From NCBI RefSeq assembly GCF_947495675.1, contig NZ_CANLZX010000012.1, positions 61,375 through 125,374 on the forward strand: DNA of 64,000 nt, given 5' to 3'. Positions 51,969-61,696 of the stretch are shown here, piece by piece. Numbering within the stretch: position 1 is the stretch's first letter; each line of letters starts with the position of its first letter. The notes beneath the pieces were generated by a model, which saw only the letters and a list, made by a program, of their open reading frames with translations, searched no databases and had not been told where the DNA came from. Both the position numbers and the translations under genes were made by a program. The stretch comes from an uncultured Algibacter sp. (GTDB lineage Bacteria; Bacteroidota; Bacteroidia; Flavobacteriales; Flavobacteriaceae).

Positions 51969-54653
51969 CTACTTCCAAACAATCACCTCTTTGGACACCT
52001 CTTTAAAGGCATTATAAGCATGAAATAATCGTGCCTTTAAAAGAAGTTTTCGGCCATCAACTTGTCGTGTAAACACCAATTTATTTCTACCCAAAAATTT
52101 TGTCCAATGCTTCTTAAAAACGAGTGCATTTTCCTTCTTGTTGCCAAAAATTTCAGGAACAGGATAAAAATTTTCAACGTTAAGTCGTTTTCTAAAAAAA
52201 CTGGTCTTTATAATTAAATATCGAGGCGAATCTACAGGATCTAACATTTCGGTTAATGCTCTAGAAAATAAAGCACTCTCATAATTATTAGCTCCAACTA
52301 GCATACATACCACATCACCTTTATCTAAACGCGCTGCAACCACTTCAATATTTTGAATATTAGTATTTAAAAGCTTCAACTCATGCATGGTATTAAGTAT
52401 GGCTAAACCTATTTTTTTAATCTTTTTATGCAAGTATCCATAACGTAAATACAACGACACCGCTTTGTATAATTTTAAACCAAAACGAAACACAAAAGCA
52501 CCCATAAACGCATAAATAAAATACGTTAACCCGCGACTAATTATAAGTTGCAGACCTTCTAGAATAAACTCAAAATAAAACCACAACATGGTTACCGATA
52601 ATTCGGCAACAAAAAACCGAACAACATCAAAAAAATAAATTTGCTTTTGGGCTTTGTAAGGTTTCTCATCTAGATAAAGCCATTTAACTTGTTTAGTTAA
52701 TTTTGTACCGCTTCCAATGGAACTTGCCCATTGCTTTGTTATTACTGGTCTTTGTCGAGATTTCTGTAAAGTTTCAGCATTTAGACTATCAATAGCTTCT
52801 ACCGATAGGTTTTCAGGAAAATTAAGACGATCAAAACCATTAGATATAAAAGGAATTGAGGTGTTTGTAATACCAACAAAGGCCTCAAAACGTCGTTTTA
52901 ATATATCAACTTCTCGTCCGCCATCTGTTGCCGTTGGGTCTACACAAGCTAAATGCCAAATGTTTCCAGTTTTATTAGGTTTGCTTGCATCCTTTCTAAT
53001 CGCTCTACCTCGCATTTGGTTTGATGACACAAAAGACCCCACAAAAGAAGCCAAAATTAAACTGTTAATTGAAGGTGCATCCCAACCTTCGCCTAACAAC
53101 GATTTTGTTCCTATTAAAACCTTTATAGTACCATTCTCGAAAAGCTGCGTAAGTATTTCGACTATCGATTTTTCGGGTTTACCTTTAGTCGTTACTTCCA
53201 AAAATTCGTGATCACTAACTAGAGGAGAAAACGAAAAATTATCCATATTCCCAATCGCTTCAAAAGCCTTTAAAATAGAAGTGTGGATTATAACCAAACT
53301 ACCTGTTAAAACAGCTAATTCCTTGTTAGGAGAACAATATGTTTTCACATATTTAAAAATAGGCAAAACACCAATTTTATTAATGGTTTCAATAGCTTGT
53401 TTAGAGGTGTTTAAAAACTCTTTCCGGATATAATCGGTTAAAATGACACAGCTTAAATTTTGTCCTAAAGCTTCCCTTTCGGAGGCCACAATCTTTACAA
53501 TACTTTTAAGCTTGCTCGGGCTATACGCCAAAGATTTATAAAGCAATTGCTCGCCAACAAAATTCACTTGGTTGCGCTCTAATACATTAAGTCGTCTTAG
53601 TTTTTTTTCCAGCGTTACAAGATAATCTTCGTGAGTTAGCAGAGTTTCTCTATCTGTAACTAAAAGGTTTTGAAGTAGAATTTCCAACCATTCTAAATTG
53701 AGTTTTGGAAACTGAATGGTTTCATTTTTATTAAAACCCAAAATTTCTAAAGTTTCTGCTTCAATGGAAATTCCATAGGCATTCAAAAAAATTAAAATGG
53801 ATGAGAAGTAGGATGTATTCGTGTAAATTTCATCCAAATGAACCTTTGGATTCTTATAAAACCTATGATTTTTAAGAAGCGCTATAAACGATTCATCATG
53901 CAATACATCATCTTGAAATTTTGAGATTTTTTGTCGGTATTCAACTATGAAATTAATTTCTAAATCGTTGGGTTTCGAAAAATATACAAAATCTTGATGC
54001 GGACATAAATCGTTTTCTTTTACCAAATCGGGTACCGCAATTTCATCGTCTACCTCGCCACACAATGTAAAGTATTTGGTAAGCTCACTTCGGCTACTAT
54101 CGTAAGGTGGTGTTGCAGTTAGTGCCACTACAAAAAACGAATTACGGTTTTTTAAAGCCATCAAACATTTCCACCAAGTACTTTTTAAATGGTGTGCTTC
54201 ATCTAAAACTACGGTTTCAATATTATGGGTTTCGAAAAATTTAAAATAATCTTCTTCATCTTCAAAAGATTTATAAAGCGCATGAAGCGATTGGTAGGTT
54301 GAAAACGTAATATCACTAGGCGATTTTATGTTAAAGGAACAGGCCTTAAAACTATTGCCTTCAGTAAAAAACTCCTGCAGCCTACTTTCCCATTGATTTC
54401 TTATAGTTAGCGTAGGTGCTAAAACCAATGTCTTTTTGCCTAATCGCCTTAAAATTTCGATTCCTAAAATGGTTTTTCCCGATCCTGGAGGCGCAATAAC
54501 ATGAAAATGGTGGTCTAAAATATGACTATCAAAATTTTTTAATAGAGTTTCCTGATAACTTCGCCAAGGGAACTTAAATTCTAAAACACTTAGGGATTCT
54601 AGCAATACAAAATGAGTTTTAATGATTAACTTTGTATTTGATAAAAGTAACAA
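51969..54653 (-). CDS. SF2 DEAD/DEAH-box helicase with C-terminal membrane segments
   Basis: Up to 894 residues. SF2 motifs: Walker A A-P-P-G-S-G-K-T (about 54-61), motif Ia with A-P-T-L-T-I-R-N-Q-W, motif II V-L-D-E-A-H, motif III L-T-A-T-P, and motif VI N-Q-M-R-G-R-A-I-R near residue 540. Residues about 675-750 then hold two to three hydrophobic helices, unusual for a helicase, followed by a nuclease- or unknown-type tail. Start choices are TTG at 54653 or TTG at 54605; ATG is absent. The longer form overlaps the hemB promoter. It may be a defence- or repair-related protein, but no partner genes are adjacent. Confidence 0.75.
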   Translation of the reverse strand: MLLLSNTKLIIKTHFVLLESLSVLEFKFPWRSYQETLLKNFDSHILDHHFHVIAPPGSGKTILGIEILRRLGKKTLVLAPTLTIRNQWESRLQEFFTEGNSFKACSFNIKSPSDITFSTYQSLHALYKSFEDEEDYFKFFETHNIETVVLDEAHHLKSTWWKCLMALKNRNSFFVVALTATPPYDSSRSELTKYFTLCGEVDDEIAVPDLVKENDLCPHQDFVYFSKPNDLEINFIVEYRQKISKFQDDVLHDESFIALLKNHRFYKNPKVHLDEIYTNTSYFSSILIFLNAYGISIEAETLEILGFNKNETIQFPKLNLEWLEILLQNLLVTDRETLLTHEDYLVTLEKKLRRLNVLERNQVNFVGEQLLYKSLAYSPSKLKSIVKIVASEREALGQNLSCVILTDYIRKEFLNTSKQAIETINKIGVLPIFKYVKTYCSPNKELAVLTGSLVIIHTSILKAFEAIGNMDNFSFSPLVSDHEFLEVTTKGKPEKSIVEILTQLFENGTIKVLIGTKSLLGEGWDAPSINSLILASFVGSFVSSNQMRGRAIRKDASKPNKTGNIWHLACVDPTATDGGREVDILKRRFEAFVGITNTSIPFISNGFDRLNFPENLSVEAIDSLNAETLQKSRQRPVITKQWASSIGSGTKLTKQVKWLYLDEKPYKAQKQIYFFDVVRFFVAELSVTMLWFYFEFILEGLQLIISRGLTYFIYAFMGAFVFRFGLKLYKAVSLYLRYGYLHKKIKKIGLAILNTMHELKLLNTNIQNIEVVAARLDKGDVVCMLVGANNYESALFSRALTEMLDPVDSPRYLIIKTSFFRKRLNVENFYPVPEIFGNKKENALVFKKHWTKFLGRNKLVFTRQVDGRKLLLKARLFHAYNAFKEVSKEVIVWK
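54627..54634 (+). promoter_or_regulatory. -7 box TAACTTTG upstream of hemB
   Basis: TAACTTTG matches TAnnTTTG with a leader of about 19 nt to the ATG at 54659. The box lies within the 5' part of the longest helicase frame on the other strand, which argues for the shorter helicase start. Confidence 0.5.
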
Positions 54654-54658
54654 AAACT

Positions 54659-55648
54659 ATGTTTCCATTACGAAGAAATAGAAGATTAAGAACCAACGCA
54701 GCCATTCGCGCTTTAGTTCGTGAAACCGTTATAACACCAAACGATTTTTTAGTACCGCTTTTTGTGGTTGAAGGCAAAGGCATAAAAGATGAAATTCCGT
54801 CGATGCCAAATTACTTTCGCTATAGTTTAGATTTGCTGGAAGGCGAGGTTAAAGAACTTTGGAAGCTAGGTTTAAAATCGGTGTTACTTTTTGTAAAAGT
54901 GCCAGATAATTTAAAAGATAACCAAGGAAAAGAAGCCTTAAACCCTAACGGATTAATGCAACGCGCCATTAAAACCGTTAAAAATGTGTGCCCAGATATG
55001 TTGGTGATGACCGATGTGGCTTTAGATCCATATTCAGCCTACGGACACGATGGTATTATTGAAAACGGACAAATTATAAACGATGAAACCGCTGAGTTTT
55101 TAGCAGAAATGAGTGTTTCGCATGCTACCGCTGGAGCCGATTTTGTGGCACCAAGCGACATGATGGACGGTCGTATTCTTAGCATTCGCGAAGCTCTAGA
55201 AGATGAAGGTTTTATTAATACAGGTATTATGAGCTATTCTGCAAAATATGCCTCGGCTTTTTACGGACCTTTTCGCGATGCTTTAGATTCAGCTCCTGTT
55301 GATTTAGTAGATATTCCGAAGGATAAAAAAACCTACCAAATGGATTTTGGTAACCGTTTTGAAGCCATTCGTGAAACCGAAATGGATATTGACGAAGGTG
55401 CCGATATCGTAATGGTAAAACCAGGTCTTTCTTATTTGGATGTTTTAAGAGACATTAAAAACGAGGTCGATGTTCCTGTAGCTGTATATCAAGTTTCTGG
55501 CGAATACGCCATGATAAAAGCTGCTGCCGAAAAAGGTTGGCTAAACCACGACCAAGTGATGATGGAAACTACCATGGCATTTAAACGTGCTGGTGCAGAT
55601 ATTATAGCTAGTTACTTCGCAAAAGATGTAATTAAATTAATTTCGTAG
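54659..55648 (+). CDS. hemB: HemB, porphobilinogen synthase
   Basis: 329 residues from ATG 54659 (M-F-P-L-R-R-N-R-R-L-R); an upstream in-frame ATG at 54632 overlaps the -7 box. Active-site Lys residues are in Y-S-A-K-Y-A-S and M-V-K-P-G-L. The segment D-V-A-L-D-P-Y-S-A-Y-G-H-D-G lacks the three Cys of zinc-type enzymes, so it is the Mg-type form. It condenses two 5-aminolevulinate molecules. It has its own promoter and closes the heme group. Confidence 0.95.
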   Translation: MFPLRRNRRLRTNAAIRALVRETVITPNDFLVPLFVVEGKGIKDEIPSMPNYFRYSLDLLEGEVKELWKLGLKSVLLFVKVPDNLKDNQGKEALNPNGLMQRAIKTVKNVCPDMLVMTDVALDPYSAYGHDGIIENGQIINDETAEFLAEMSVSHATAGADFVAPSDMMDGRILSIREALEDEGFINTGIMSYSAKYASAFYGPFRDALDSAPVDLVDIPKDKKTYQMDFGNRFEAIRETEMDIDEGADIVMVKPGLSYLDVLRDIKNEVDVPVAVYQVSGEYAMIKAAAEKGWLNHDQVMMETTMAFKRAGADIIASYFAKDVIKLIS

Positions 55649-55738
55649 CTTTTATTTTCCTTTCGTCTAATAGTAAACAGTTTTATATGAAATAAAAGTA
55701 ATTATATGTATAATTGTGTCACTTAACTTACAACCGTT

Positions 55739-58246
55739 ATGCACAAACATCTACTTGTTTTTATTTTTTGTTTAAGTATAAATTTAACTTTTGCACAATT
55801 AGAAGCTTATGAAATTGATGGAGAGGGTTGGGCTAAAGGCAATTTAGTTGAAATTGGTATTAATGCCAAAGGCGTTTATGGGGCAATGGCTTCAAATAAG
55901 CCTGCCACTTTTCATAATAATAGGGAAGTAGGGAATAATCTTTTCGGTTTTATTGCAAACCCCCTAAATGATGGATGGATAGATTATGATGGTGATTTTT
56001 TCTCACCTGGCGACCCAGAAGAAGGCTTTTGTATTCAAATTGATGGTATTAATTACAACAATAATAATGGTATTTTATCATCTGGTATCCCAGGATCAGT
56101 AACAAGTGTAAACGTTATTTCATCAGATTGTTACGAGGATATTGCTCAAATATCTTGGGAAGGAAATGTTAATGGTTTAAACATAAAAAGGTATTACAGT
56201 ATTACCCAGGATGGTCTTTTTATACAAATGACGACATTTATAAAAAACCTTTCTGACGTCGCAAAAAACAATGTCTATTTTATGCATAATGTCGATCCAG
56301 ACAATAATGTAACTTTAAGTAATAGATATGAAACAGACATGGAAATTATATCTCAAGCAAGTTCTATTACAGACCAGACTTGTTTAGTGACAGCGTCTCA
56401 GGATCCAATTGGCATTCCTGCAGATATGGACGGATCTAATGTTAGTTTATATGCTAATGATGAAAAAGCTAGAGTTTCTTTTGGTGGTTTTAATAACAGA
56501 TCTGCAAGTGCAATTTGGAATGGATCCGGATTTACAAATACTGAAGGCGCAACCAGTTTAAATGTTGATGAAGCCATCTCAATTGCATTTAATTTAGGGA
56601 CTATACAAGCAAAAGAATCTATTAGATTTACCTATTATTATATTCTAGAAGAAGTTGACGAAACATTTATACCTTTTATTGTAAATGCCATACAAGAAAA
56701 CCCAAGTGTATGTAATGGACAAGATGGTAAACTTATATTTTCAGGTTTAACAGAAGGTGAATCTTACGGAATAAGTTATGTTGACAATAGTGTTTTAGTA
56801 CCCGAAGTAACATATGTAGCAGATAGTGAAGGTATTATTGAAATAACTGATTTAGATGCAGGATTATATACCAATGTTTCAATTAGTTCTTTAGGTTGTG
56901 ATACTACTATTGATACAGATTTTGAATTAGCAGACCCAGAAGTTCCAAATTATACAATAAGCAAAAGAGATTATTCAGATTGTGTTATCCCTGAAGGGCA
57001 ATTAACATTCTCTGGTTTAACACCTTTAACAAGTTATTCAATAGAATTTAAACATGATGATGTGCTTGTTGGACCTGAAAATTTTATGGCTGATAATAGG
57101 GGTAATATTATTTTTAACAATTTAGTTAAAGGTATATATACAGACTTTGTTTTTGAACAATATGAATGTATTACAGAAAGCAATGAAATTATTGAAATTA
57201 TAGGGCCAGAAACTCCAACTTCATACCAAATACCTCATCAATTTTACTGTGATGAAGATTATGATTACTTAACAACAATCGATTTAACACCTTTAAGTAG
57301 TATTGCCATAGGTACTGATAACCCTGATGATTTTTCAGTAACATTTCATGCATCTGCTGAAGATGCCCAAAATGGTATAAATCTTAATGCTACAAACTAT
57401 GACACTTTGGGTGAAGAAACATTTAGTTTATTTGCTAAAAAAACAGAAATATTTTCTGGTTGCTATTCATATTTACCATTTACTATAACAATAAATACAC
57501 CTCCTGTTTTTGAAATTGAAGATAATATAATCTGTCTAAATAGTGATGATACAGTAAACTCTGAGTATAATTTACCTATTATTAACACAGGTCTATCTGA
57601 AACAGATCATAGTTTTGAATGGTATTTTGAAGGCACTATAATTCCTGGAGAAAACGCCAGTAATTTAACAGCAACTACCCAAGGAAATTATTCTGTTAAA
57701 GCAACATTTAACGCTACAGGTTGTCATTTTACTAAAGAAGCTACTGTCTCACCATCAGGACCACCACAAGTATTAGATGTTGTTGTAACTTCTTTACCCT
57801 TTTCTAAAAACCATACTGTTCAAATTACAGCTACAGGTTTTGGTAATTATATTTACTCCGTAAATAATGGGCCTACACAAGAACTTGGGGAGTTTATGAA
57901 CTTAAAACCTGGATATCATACTTTTCAAATTATTGACACAAAAGGATGTGGTGTCGTAAATATTGAAAAAACGATTATTGACTACATGAAGTTTTTTACT
58001 CCTAATAATGATGGTTATAATGACCATTGGCAAGTAATAGGAGTAGAAGCTTTAAATGAGCCAGAAATTTTTATTTATGATAGATACGGCAAAATGTTAA
58101 AGAATTTAGATCCAAAAAGCAAAGGTTGGGACGGTTTGCTTAATGGGAATCCTTTACCACAATCTGGTTATTGGTTTAAAGTTCTTTTTAGAGATGACAA
58201 TGGAGTTCTTCGAGATTTTAAAGCACATTTTACATTAAAACGATAA
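55739..58246 (+). CDS. Large secreted protein with T9SS type B sorting domain
   Basis: 835 residues. A signal peptide (M-H-K-H-L-L-V-F-I-F-C-L-S) precedes a domain of about 300 residues rich in Asn/Gly turns, then repeated Ig-like modules, and a C-terminal gliding-associated sorting domain (F-F-T-P-N-N-D-G-Y-N-D-H-W, Y-D-R-Y-G-K, W-D-G, G-Y-W-F-K-V). That domain directs type IX secretion to the surface, as a marker of this phylum. The substrate or ligand of the N-terminal domain is unknown to me. Confidence 0.88.
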   Translation: MHKHLLVFIFCLSINLTFAQLEAYEIDGEGWAKGNLVEIGINAKGVYGAMASNKPATFHNNREVGNNLFGFIANPLNDGWIDYDGDFFSPGDPEEGFCIQIDGINYNNNNGILSSGIPGSVTSVNVISSDCYEDIAQISWEGNVNGLNIKRYYSITQDGLFIQMTTFIKNLSDVAKNNVYFMHNVDPDNNVTLSNRYETDMEIISQASSITDQTCLVTASQDPIGIPADMDGSNVSLYANDEKARVSFGGFNNRSASAIWNGSGFTNTEGATSLNVDEAISIAFNLGTIQAKESIRFTYYYILEEVDETFIPFIVNAIQENPSVCNGQDGKLIFSGLTEGESYGISYVDNSVLVPEVTYVADSEGIIEITDLDAGLYTNVSISSLGCDTTIDTDFELADPEVPNYTISKRDYSDCVIPEGQLTFSGLTPLTSYSIEFKHDDVLVGPENFMADNRGNIIFNNLVKGIYTDFVFEQYECITESNEIIEIIGPETPTSYQIPHQFYCDEDYDYLTTIDLTPLSSIAIGTDNPDDFSVTFHASAEDAQNGINLNATNYDTLGEETFSLFAKKTEIFSGCYSYLPFTITINTPPVFEIEDNIICLNSDDTVNSEYNLPIINTGLSETDHSFEWYFEGTIIPGENASNLTATTQGNYSVKATFNATGCHFTKEATVSPSGPPQVLDVVVTSLPFSKNHTVQITATGFGNYIYSVNNGPTQELGEFMNLKPGYHTFQIIDTKGCGVVNIEKTIIDYMKFFTPNNDGYNDHWQVIGVEALNEPEIFIYDRYGKMLKNLDPKSKGWDGLLNGNPLPQSGYWFKVLFRDDNGVLRDFKAHFTLKR

Positions 58247-58345
58247 ACAGTATTTTCTCAATAAATTTAAAGAAAATAATATTCGTCTTACTTTACATTA
58301 GCTTTTATTGCAATAATTAGTATTTTTAGTTTTTTAAAAAACACT

Positions 58346-59431
58346 ATGAGCGCATTACTATTTTGGGCAACCATTTCCATTTTCTTTTCATTTTTATGTT
58401 CCATCCTTGAGGCTGTTTTATTAAGCGTTACACCAACCTTTATAAATGTTAAAAAACAAGAAGGAAAGGACTATGCATTAACTTTAGAATCATTAAAGAA
58501 AGATGTAGACAAACCACTAATAGCGATACTTACGCTAAATACTATTGCACATACTTTAGGCGCAATGATGGTTGGTATTGAAGCTGAAGGTCTAGATTTC
58601 GATATTGAATTCTGGGGTATCAATACCGTTGGTGTTGTTTCGGCAATTATGACTTTTTTAATTCTTGTAGCTTCAGAAATTATTCCTAAAACCATCGGAG
58701 CTACTTATTGGAAAAAGTTGGCGAATTTCACCTCAAAAGCATTAACTGTGCTAATTTTTCCTTTAAAATGGACAGGCATTTTATGGTTATTACAATTAAC
58801 TACAAAGTTAATTGGCGGTAAAGGTCATGGTAGTGTTTTAAGTAGAGAAGGCTTTATGGTAATGACCGATATGGCTCATGAAGAAGGTGTTTTTCATGAA
58901 AACGAAAGTAAAATTATTAAAAACCTTTTAACTTTTCGAGAAGTCTTTGCTAAAAACGTAATGACACCAAGAACGGTCATGTTAACCGAAAACGAAACTA
59001 CTACGGTTGAAGATTTTTTTAACAGAAACTTAAACCTTCGTTTTTCCAGAATCCCAGTATTTTCAGAAACCGAAGACAACATTAAAGGTCTGGTTTTAAA
59101 AGATGAAATTTTTAAAGAAATGGCTTTAGGTAATGGTAACAAAAAATTAGCAGAACTTAAAAGAAATATTATTATTGTAAATCGAGATTTGGCAATCCCT
59201 ACACTATTTGAAAAACTTGTAGAAACTAGAAACCATATGGCTTTAGTAGTTGATGAATATGGATCGGTAAGTGGGTTAGTAACCATGGAAGATGTTATAG
59301 AAACACTTTTAGGGTTAGAAATTATGGATGAGAGTGATAATGTTTCAGACCTACAACATTTAGCTAGAAAAAGCTGGGAATCACGCGCTAAAAAATTAGG
59401 TATTATTGAAGAAGATAAGTCTTCAGAATAA
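58346..59431 (+). CDS. CNNM (DUF21) transporter-like protein with CBS pair
   Basis: 361 residues. Three to four membrane helices form a DUF21/CNNM domain (about 1-185, with G-A-M-M-V-G and I-I-P-K-T-I-G), followed by a CBS pair (about 195-330, with M-T-P-R-T-V-M and V-V-D-E-Y-G-S-V-S-G-L-V-T-M-E-D). The usual C-terminal CorC/HlyC domain is absent. Members are linked to Mg2+ transport in other bacteria. Some resemble the gliding protein GldE but this one is shorter; I therefore use the general name. Confidence 0.85.
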   Translation: MSALLFWATISIFFSFLCSILEAVLLSVTPTFINVKKQEGKDYALTLESLKKDVDKPLIAILTLNTIAHTLGAMMVGIEAEGLDFDIEFWGINTVGVVSAIMTFLILVASEIIPKTIGATYWKKLANFTSKALTVLIFPLKWTGILWLLQLTTKLIGGKGHGSVLSREGFMVMTDMAHEEGVFHENESKIIKNLLTFREVFAKNVMTPRTVMLTENETTTVEDFFNRNLNLRFSRIPVFSETEDNIKGLVLKDEIFKEMALGNGNKKLAELKRNIIIVNRDLAIPTLFEKLVETRNHMALVVDEYGSVSGLVTMEDVIETLLGLEIMDESDNVSDLQHLARKSWESRAKKLGIIEEDKSSE

Positions 59432-59494
59432 CGTAATATTCATAATTAAAACAACATGAATGTTGCAATTAACCATTTAAAATAAAAGTATCAG

Positions 59495-59968
59495 ATGGAA
59501 AGCTGCATCATTAAATCACCTTTAGGGTTTACTAAAATTATAGGAGATGAAGATGGAATTACATCTGTTACTGTATTGAATTCTGAAGAAAAAATTACTG
59601 ATATTATACCAGTAGAATTAGAAGATTGCGTCATTCAATTAAATGAATATTTTGAAGGGACTCGTAAAATTTTCGATCTAAAATTGAATGCCCTAGGCAC
59701 AGATTTTCAAAAAAAAGTCTGGAAACAACTAGAACAAATTCCATATGGAAAAACAATATCTTATCTTGAGCTCTCTAAACAATTGGGAGACGTTAAAGCT
59801 ATTCGTGCAATAGCAAATGCTAATGGTAAAAACCCACTTTGGATTATTATACCATGCCATCGTGTTATTGGTAGCGATGGTAGTTTAACAGGTTATGCAG
59901 GTGGTTTACATAGAAAAAAATGGCTTTTAGAACATGAAAGCCCATTTAAACAACAATCGCTTTTTTAA
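59495..59968 (+). CDS. Methylated-DNA-protein-cysteine methyltransferase (Ogt/MGMT)
   Basis: 157 residues. The acceptor Cys lies in the invariant I-P-C-H-R-V-I-G, preceded by the Arg finger region A-I-R-A-I-A-N-A-N and the Y-G-K-T-I-S-Y segment. It removes the methyl group from O6-methylguanine onto its own Cys. The following gene begins only one base after its stop. Confidence 0.95.
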   Translation: MESCIIKSPLGFTKIIGDEDGITSVTVLNSEEKITDIIPVELEDCVIQLNEYFEGTRKIFDLKLNALGTDFQKKVWKQLEQIPYGKTISYLELSKQLGDVKAIRAIANANGKNPLWIIIPCHRVIGSDGSLTGYAGGLHRKKWLLEHESPFKQQSLF

Positions 59969-59969
59969 C

Positions 59970-60491
59970 ATGTATAGAACTCTTACTAAAATAGCTGAAA
60001 AGGTTTTTACAGATGCGCAAATTTATAAATACGGCTTTAACTGGTCGCCTATGTACAGACGATCAACAGCAAAAATTATTGAGGTTTCTAACGATTTACA
60101 TTGCGTTAAAATTAAAATTCCGTTAAGCTGGAAAAACAAAAACTTTGTGGGCTCTATATTTGGCGGCAGTATGCTATCGGCCACAGATCCTATTTACATG
60201 ATTCAGCTTATTAAAATTCTTGGTGATGATTACGTGGTTTGGGATAAAGCAGCAACTATAAAATATAGACGACCAGGAACAGAAACTATATTTTGCGAAT
60301 TCGTTTTTTCTCCGGCAGACATTGTAAATATCAAAAAGGACATAAAAGATAAAGGCGAAATTGATATTGTAAAAACACCAAATATTATAAACAAAAAAGG
60401 CGTTGTAATTGCCGAACTTTCTAAAACAATTTACATAGCAGACAAGGCATTTTATAAGAAAAAGCGTATGCAAAAATCCACTTCAAAATAA
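59970..60491 (+). CDS. DUF4442 hotdog-fold protein
   Basis: 173 residues from the ATG at 59970, one base after the MGMT stop; a start at 59934 would lie inside MGMT. It matches the DUF4442 hotdog family (W-S-P-M-Y-R-R, F-G-G-S-M-L-S-A-T-D-P-I-Y-M, and K-A-A-T-I-K-Y-R-R-P). Related thioesterases use an Asp or Glu; here D-P-I is the best candidate. A thioesterase-like role is inferred, not shown. Confidence 0.83.
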   Translation: MYRTLTKIAEKVFTDAQIYKYGFNWSPMYRRSTAKIIEVSNDLHCVKIKIPLSWKNKNFVGSIFGGSMLSATDPIYMIQLIKILGDDYVVWDKAATIKYRRPGTETIFCEFVFSPADIVNIKKDIKDKGEIDIVKTPNIINKKGVVIAELSKTIYIADKAFYKKKRMQKSTSK

Positions 60492-60550
60492 TTTATTTTA
60501 AACTAAAAAATTAATTTCCTTATCTTTAGTTGCAACATTAAACTAATAAA

Positions 60551-61696
60551 ATGAAATTTATAAAAAAGCTCCTTAAGTGGCTTATCTCGCTATTGGTAAT
60601 TATAGTTATAGCATTATACATTTTCGATTACGAATATATACTTAGAGGCGTAAAAGTTGTCTATTTTACTGGTCATAAAACAGCGTTTATAGACGATTAT
60701 CCATATTTTGAAAACGATACCATTAAAAAAGGCGACACGGTAGATGAATGGCCAATTCACATTAATTATAACAGCGTACAACCAACCGAAAAACTTAGCA
60801 ATGTAAATAAAGATTGGGGTACCATTGCCTATGTAATTATTAAAAACGATAGTATTTGGTTTGAAAAATATTACGATGACTTTAATGTTGCATCAAAAAC
60901 CAATTCGTTTTCCATGGCTAAAAGTATAACCTCTGCCCTATTAGGTAAAGCCATTATGGATGGTTATATAAAAAACCTAGATCAACCTCTTAGCGATTTT
61001 TATCCACAATATAGTTATGCTAAAACAACTGTTGGCGATTTATCGTCTATGGCATCTGGTTTAGATTGGGTAGAGCATTACACAAGTCCTTTTTCAGTTA
61101 CCGCTAGAGCAAATTACGATGACGATTTAGCCGAAACCATTTTAAATCAGAAAGTAGTAAAAACACCTGGAACAAATTTCGAATACCTAAGCGGAAGCAC
61201 TCAGCTTTTAGGCATGGTATTAAAAAAAGCTACTGGTAAAACTTTATCTAATTATCTGTCTGAAAGCTTTTGGAAACCTATGGGAGCAGCAAACGATGCC
61301 TACTGGCAAGTAGACGATGAAGATAACCGATTAGCAAAAGCCTTTTGCTGTATAGCTAGTAACGCTAGAGATTTTGCCCGCTTTGGGAAATTGTACAAAG
61401 ACGATGGAAAATGGAAGGGTAAACAACTATTAGATTCCACTTTTGTTAAAAAAAGTATTACACCGCGCTTTAAAGATAGCCCAGAATATGGTTATGGATG
61501 GTGGTTAAAAGATGTTGGTGATAAACATTTTTTTATGATGCGCGGGCATTTGGGACAATACGTAATTGTAGAGCCAAACGACAATGTAATAATTGTACGT
61601 TTAGGCCATAAAAAATCGCCAGACGAAGGAGTTGGTAAGTTTACAGAAGATATTAGTGTTTATATAGAAGAGGCTTATAAAATGCTTAATAAATGA
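60551..61696 (+). CDS. Serine hydrolase of the beta-lactamase/esterase (class C-like) family
   Basis: 381 residues with an N-terminal membrane helix (about 8-26). The nucleophile motif S-x-x-K is seen as S-M-A-K (about residue 124-127), the second Y-L-S at F-E-Y-L-S-G and the third near R-G-H-L-G-Q. This places it with class C-like serine hydrolases, which include penicillin-binding proteins and esterases; real beta-lactamase action is unlikely from the sequence alone. Its stop overlaps the start of the exonuclease gene by 4 nt. Confidence 0.88.
   Translation: MKFIKKLLKWLISLLVIIVIALYIFDYEYILRGVKVVYFTGHKTAFIDDYPYFENDTIKKGDTVDEWPIHINYNSVQPTEKLSNVNKDWGTIAYVIIKNDSIWFEKYYDDFNVASKTNSFSMAKSITSALLGKAIMDGYIKNLDQPLSDFYPQYSYAKTTVGDLSSMASGLDWVEHYTSPFSVTARANYDDDLAETILNQKVVKTPGTNFEYLSGSTQLLGMVLKKATGKTLSNYLSESFWKPMGAANDAYWQVDDEDNRLAKAFCCIASNARDFARFGKLYKDDGKWKGKQLLDSTFVKKSITPRFKDSPEYGYGWWLKDVGDKHFFMMRGHLGQYVIVEPNDNVIIVRLGHKKSPDEGVGKFTEDISVYIEEAYKMLNK

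Noticed and set aside
52717..53211. Open frame of 164 codons antisense to the helicase
   Set aside because: Lies wholly inside the helicase gene with no domain.
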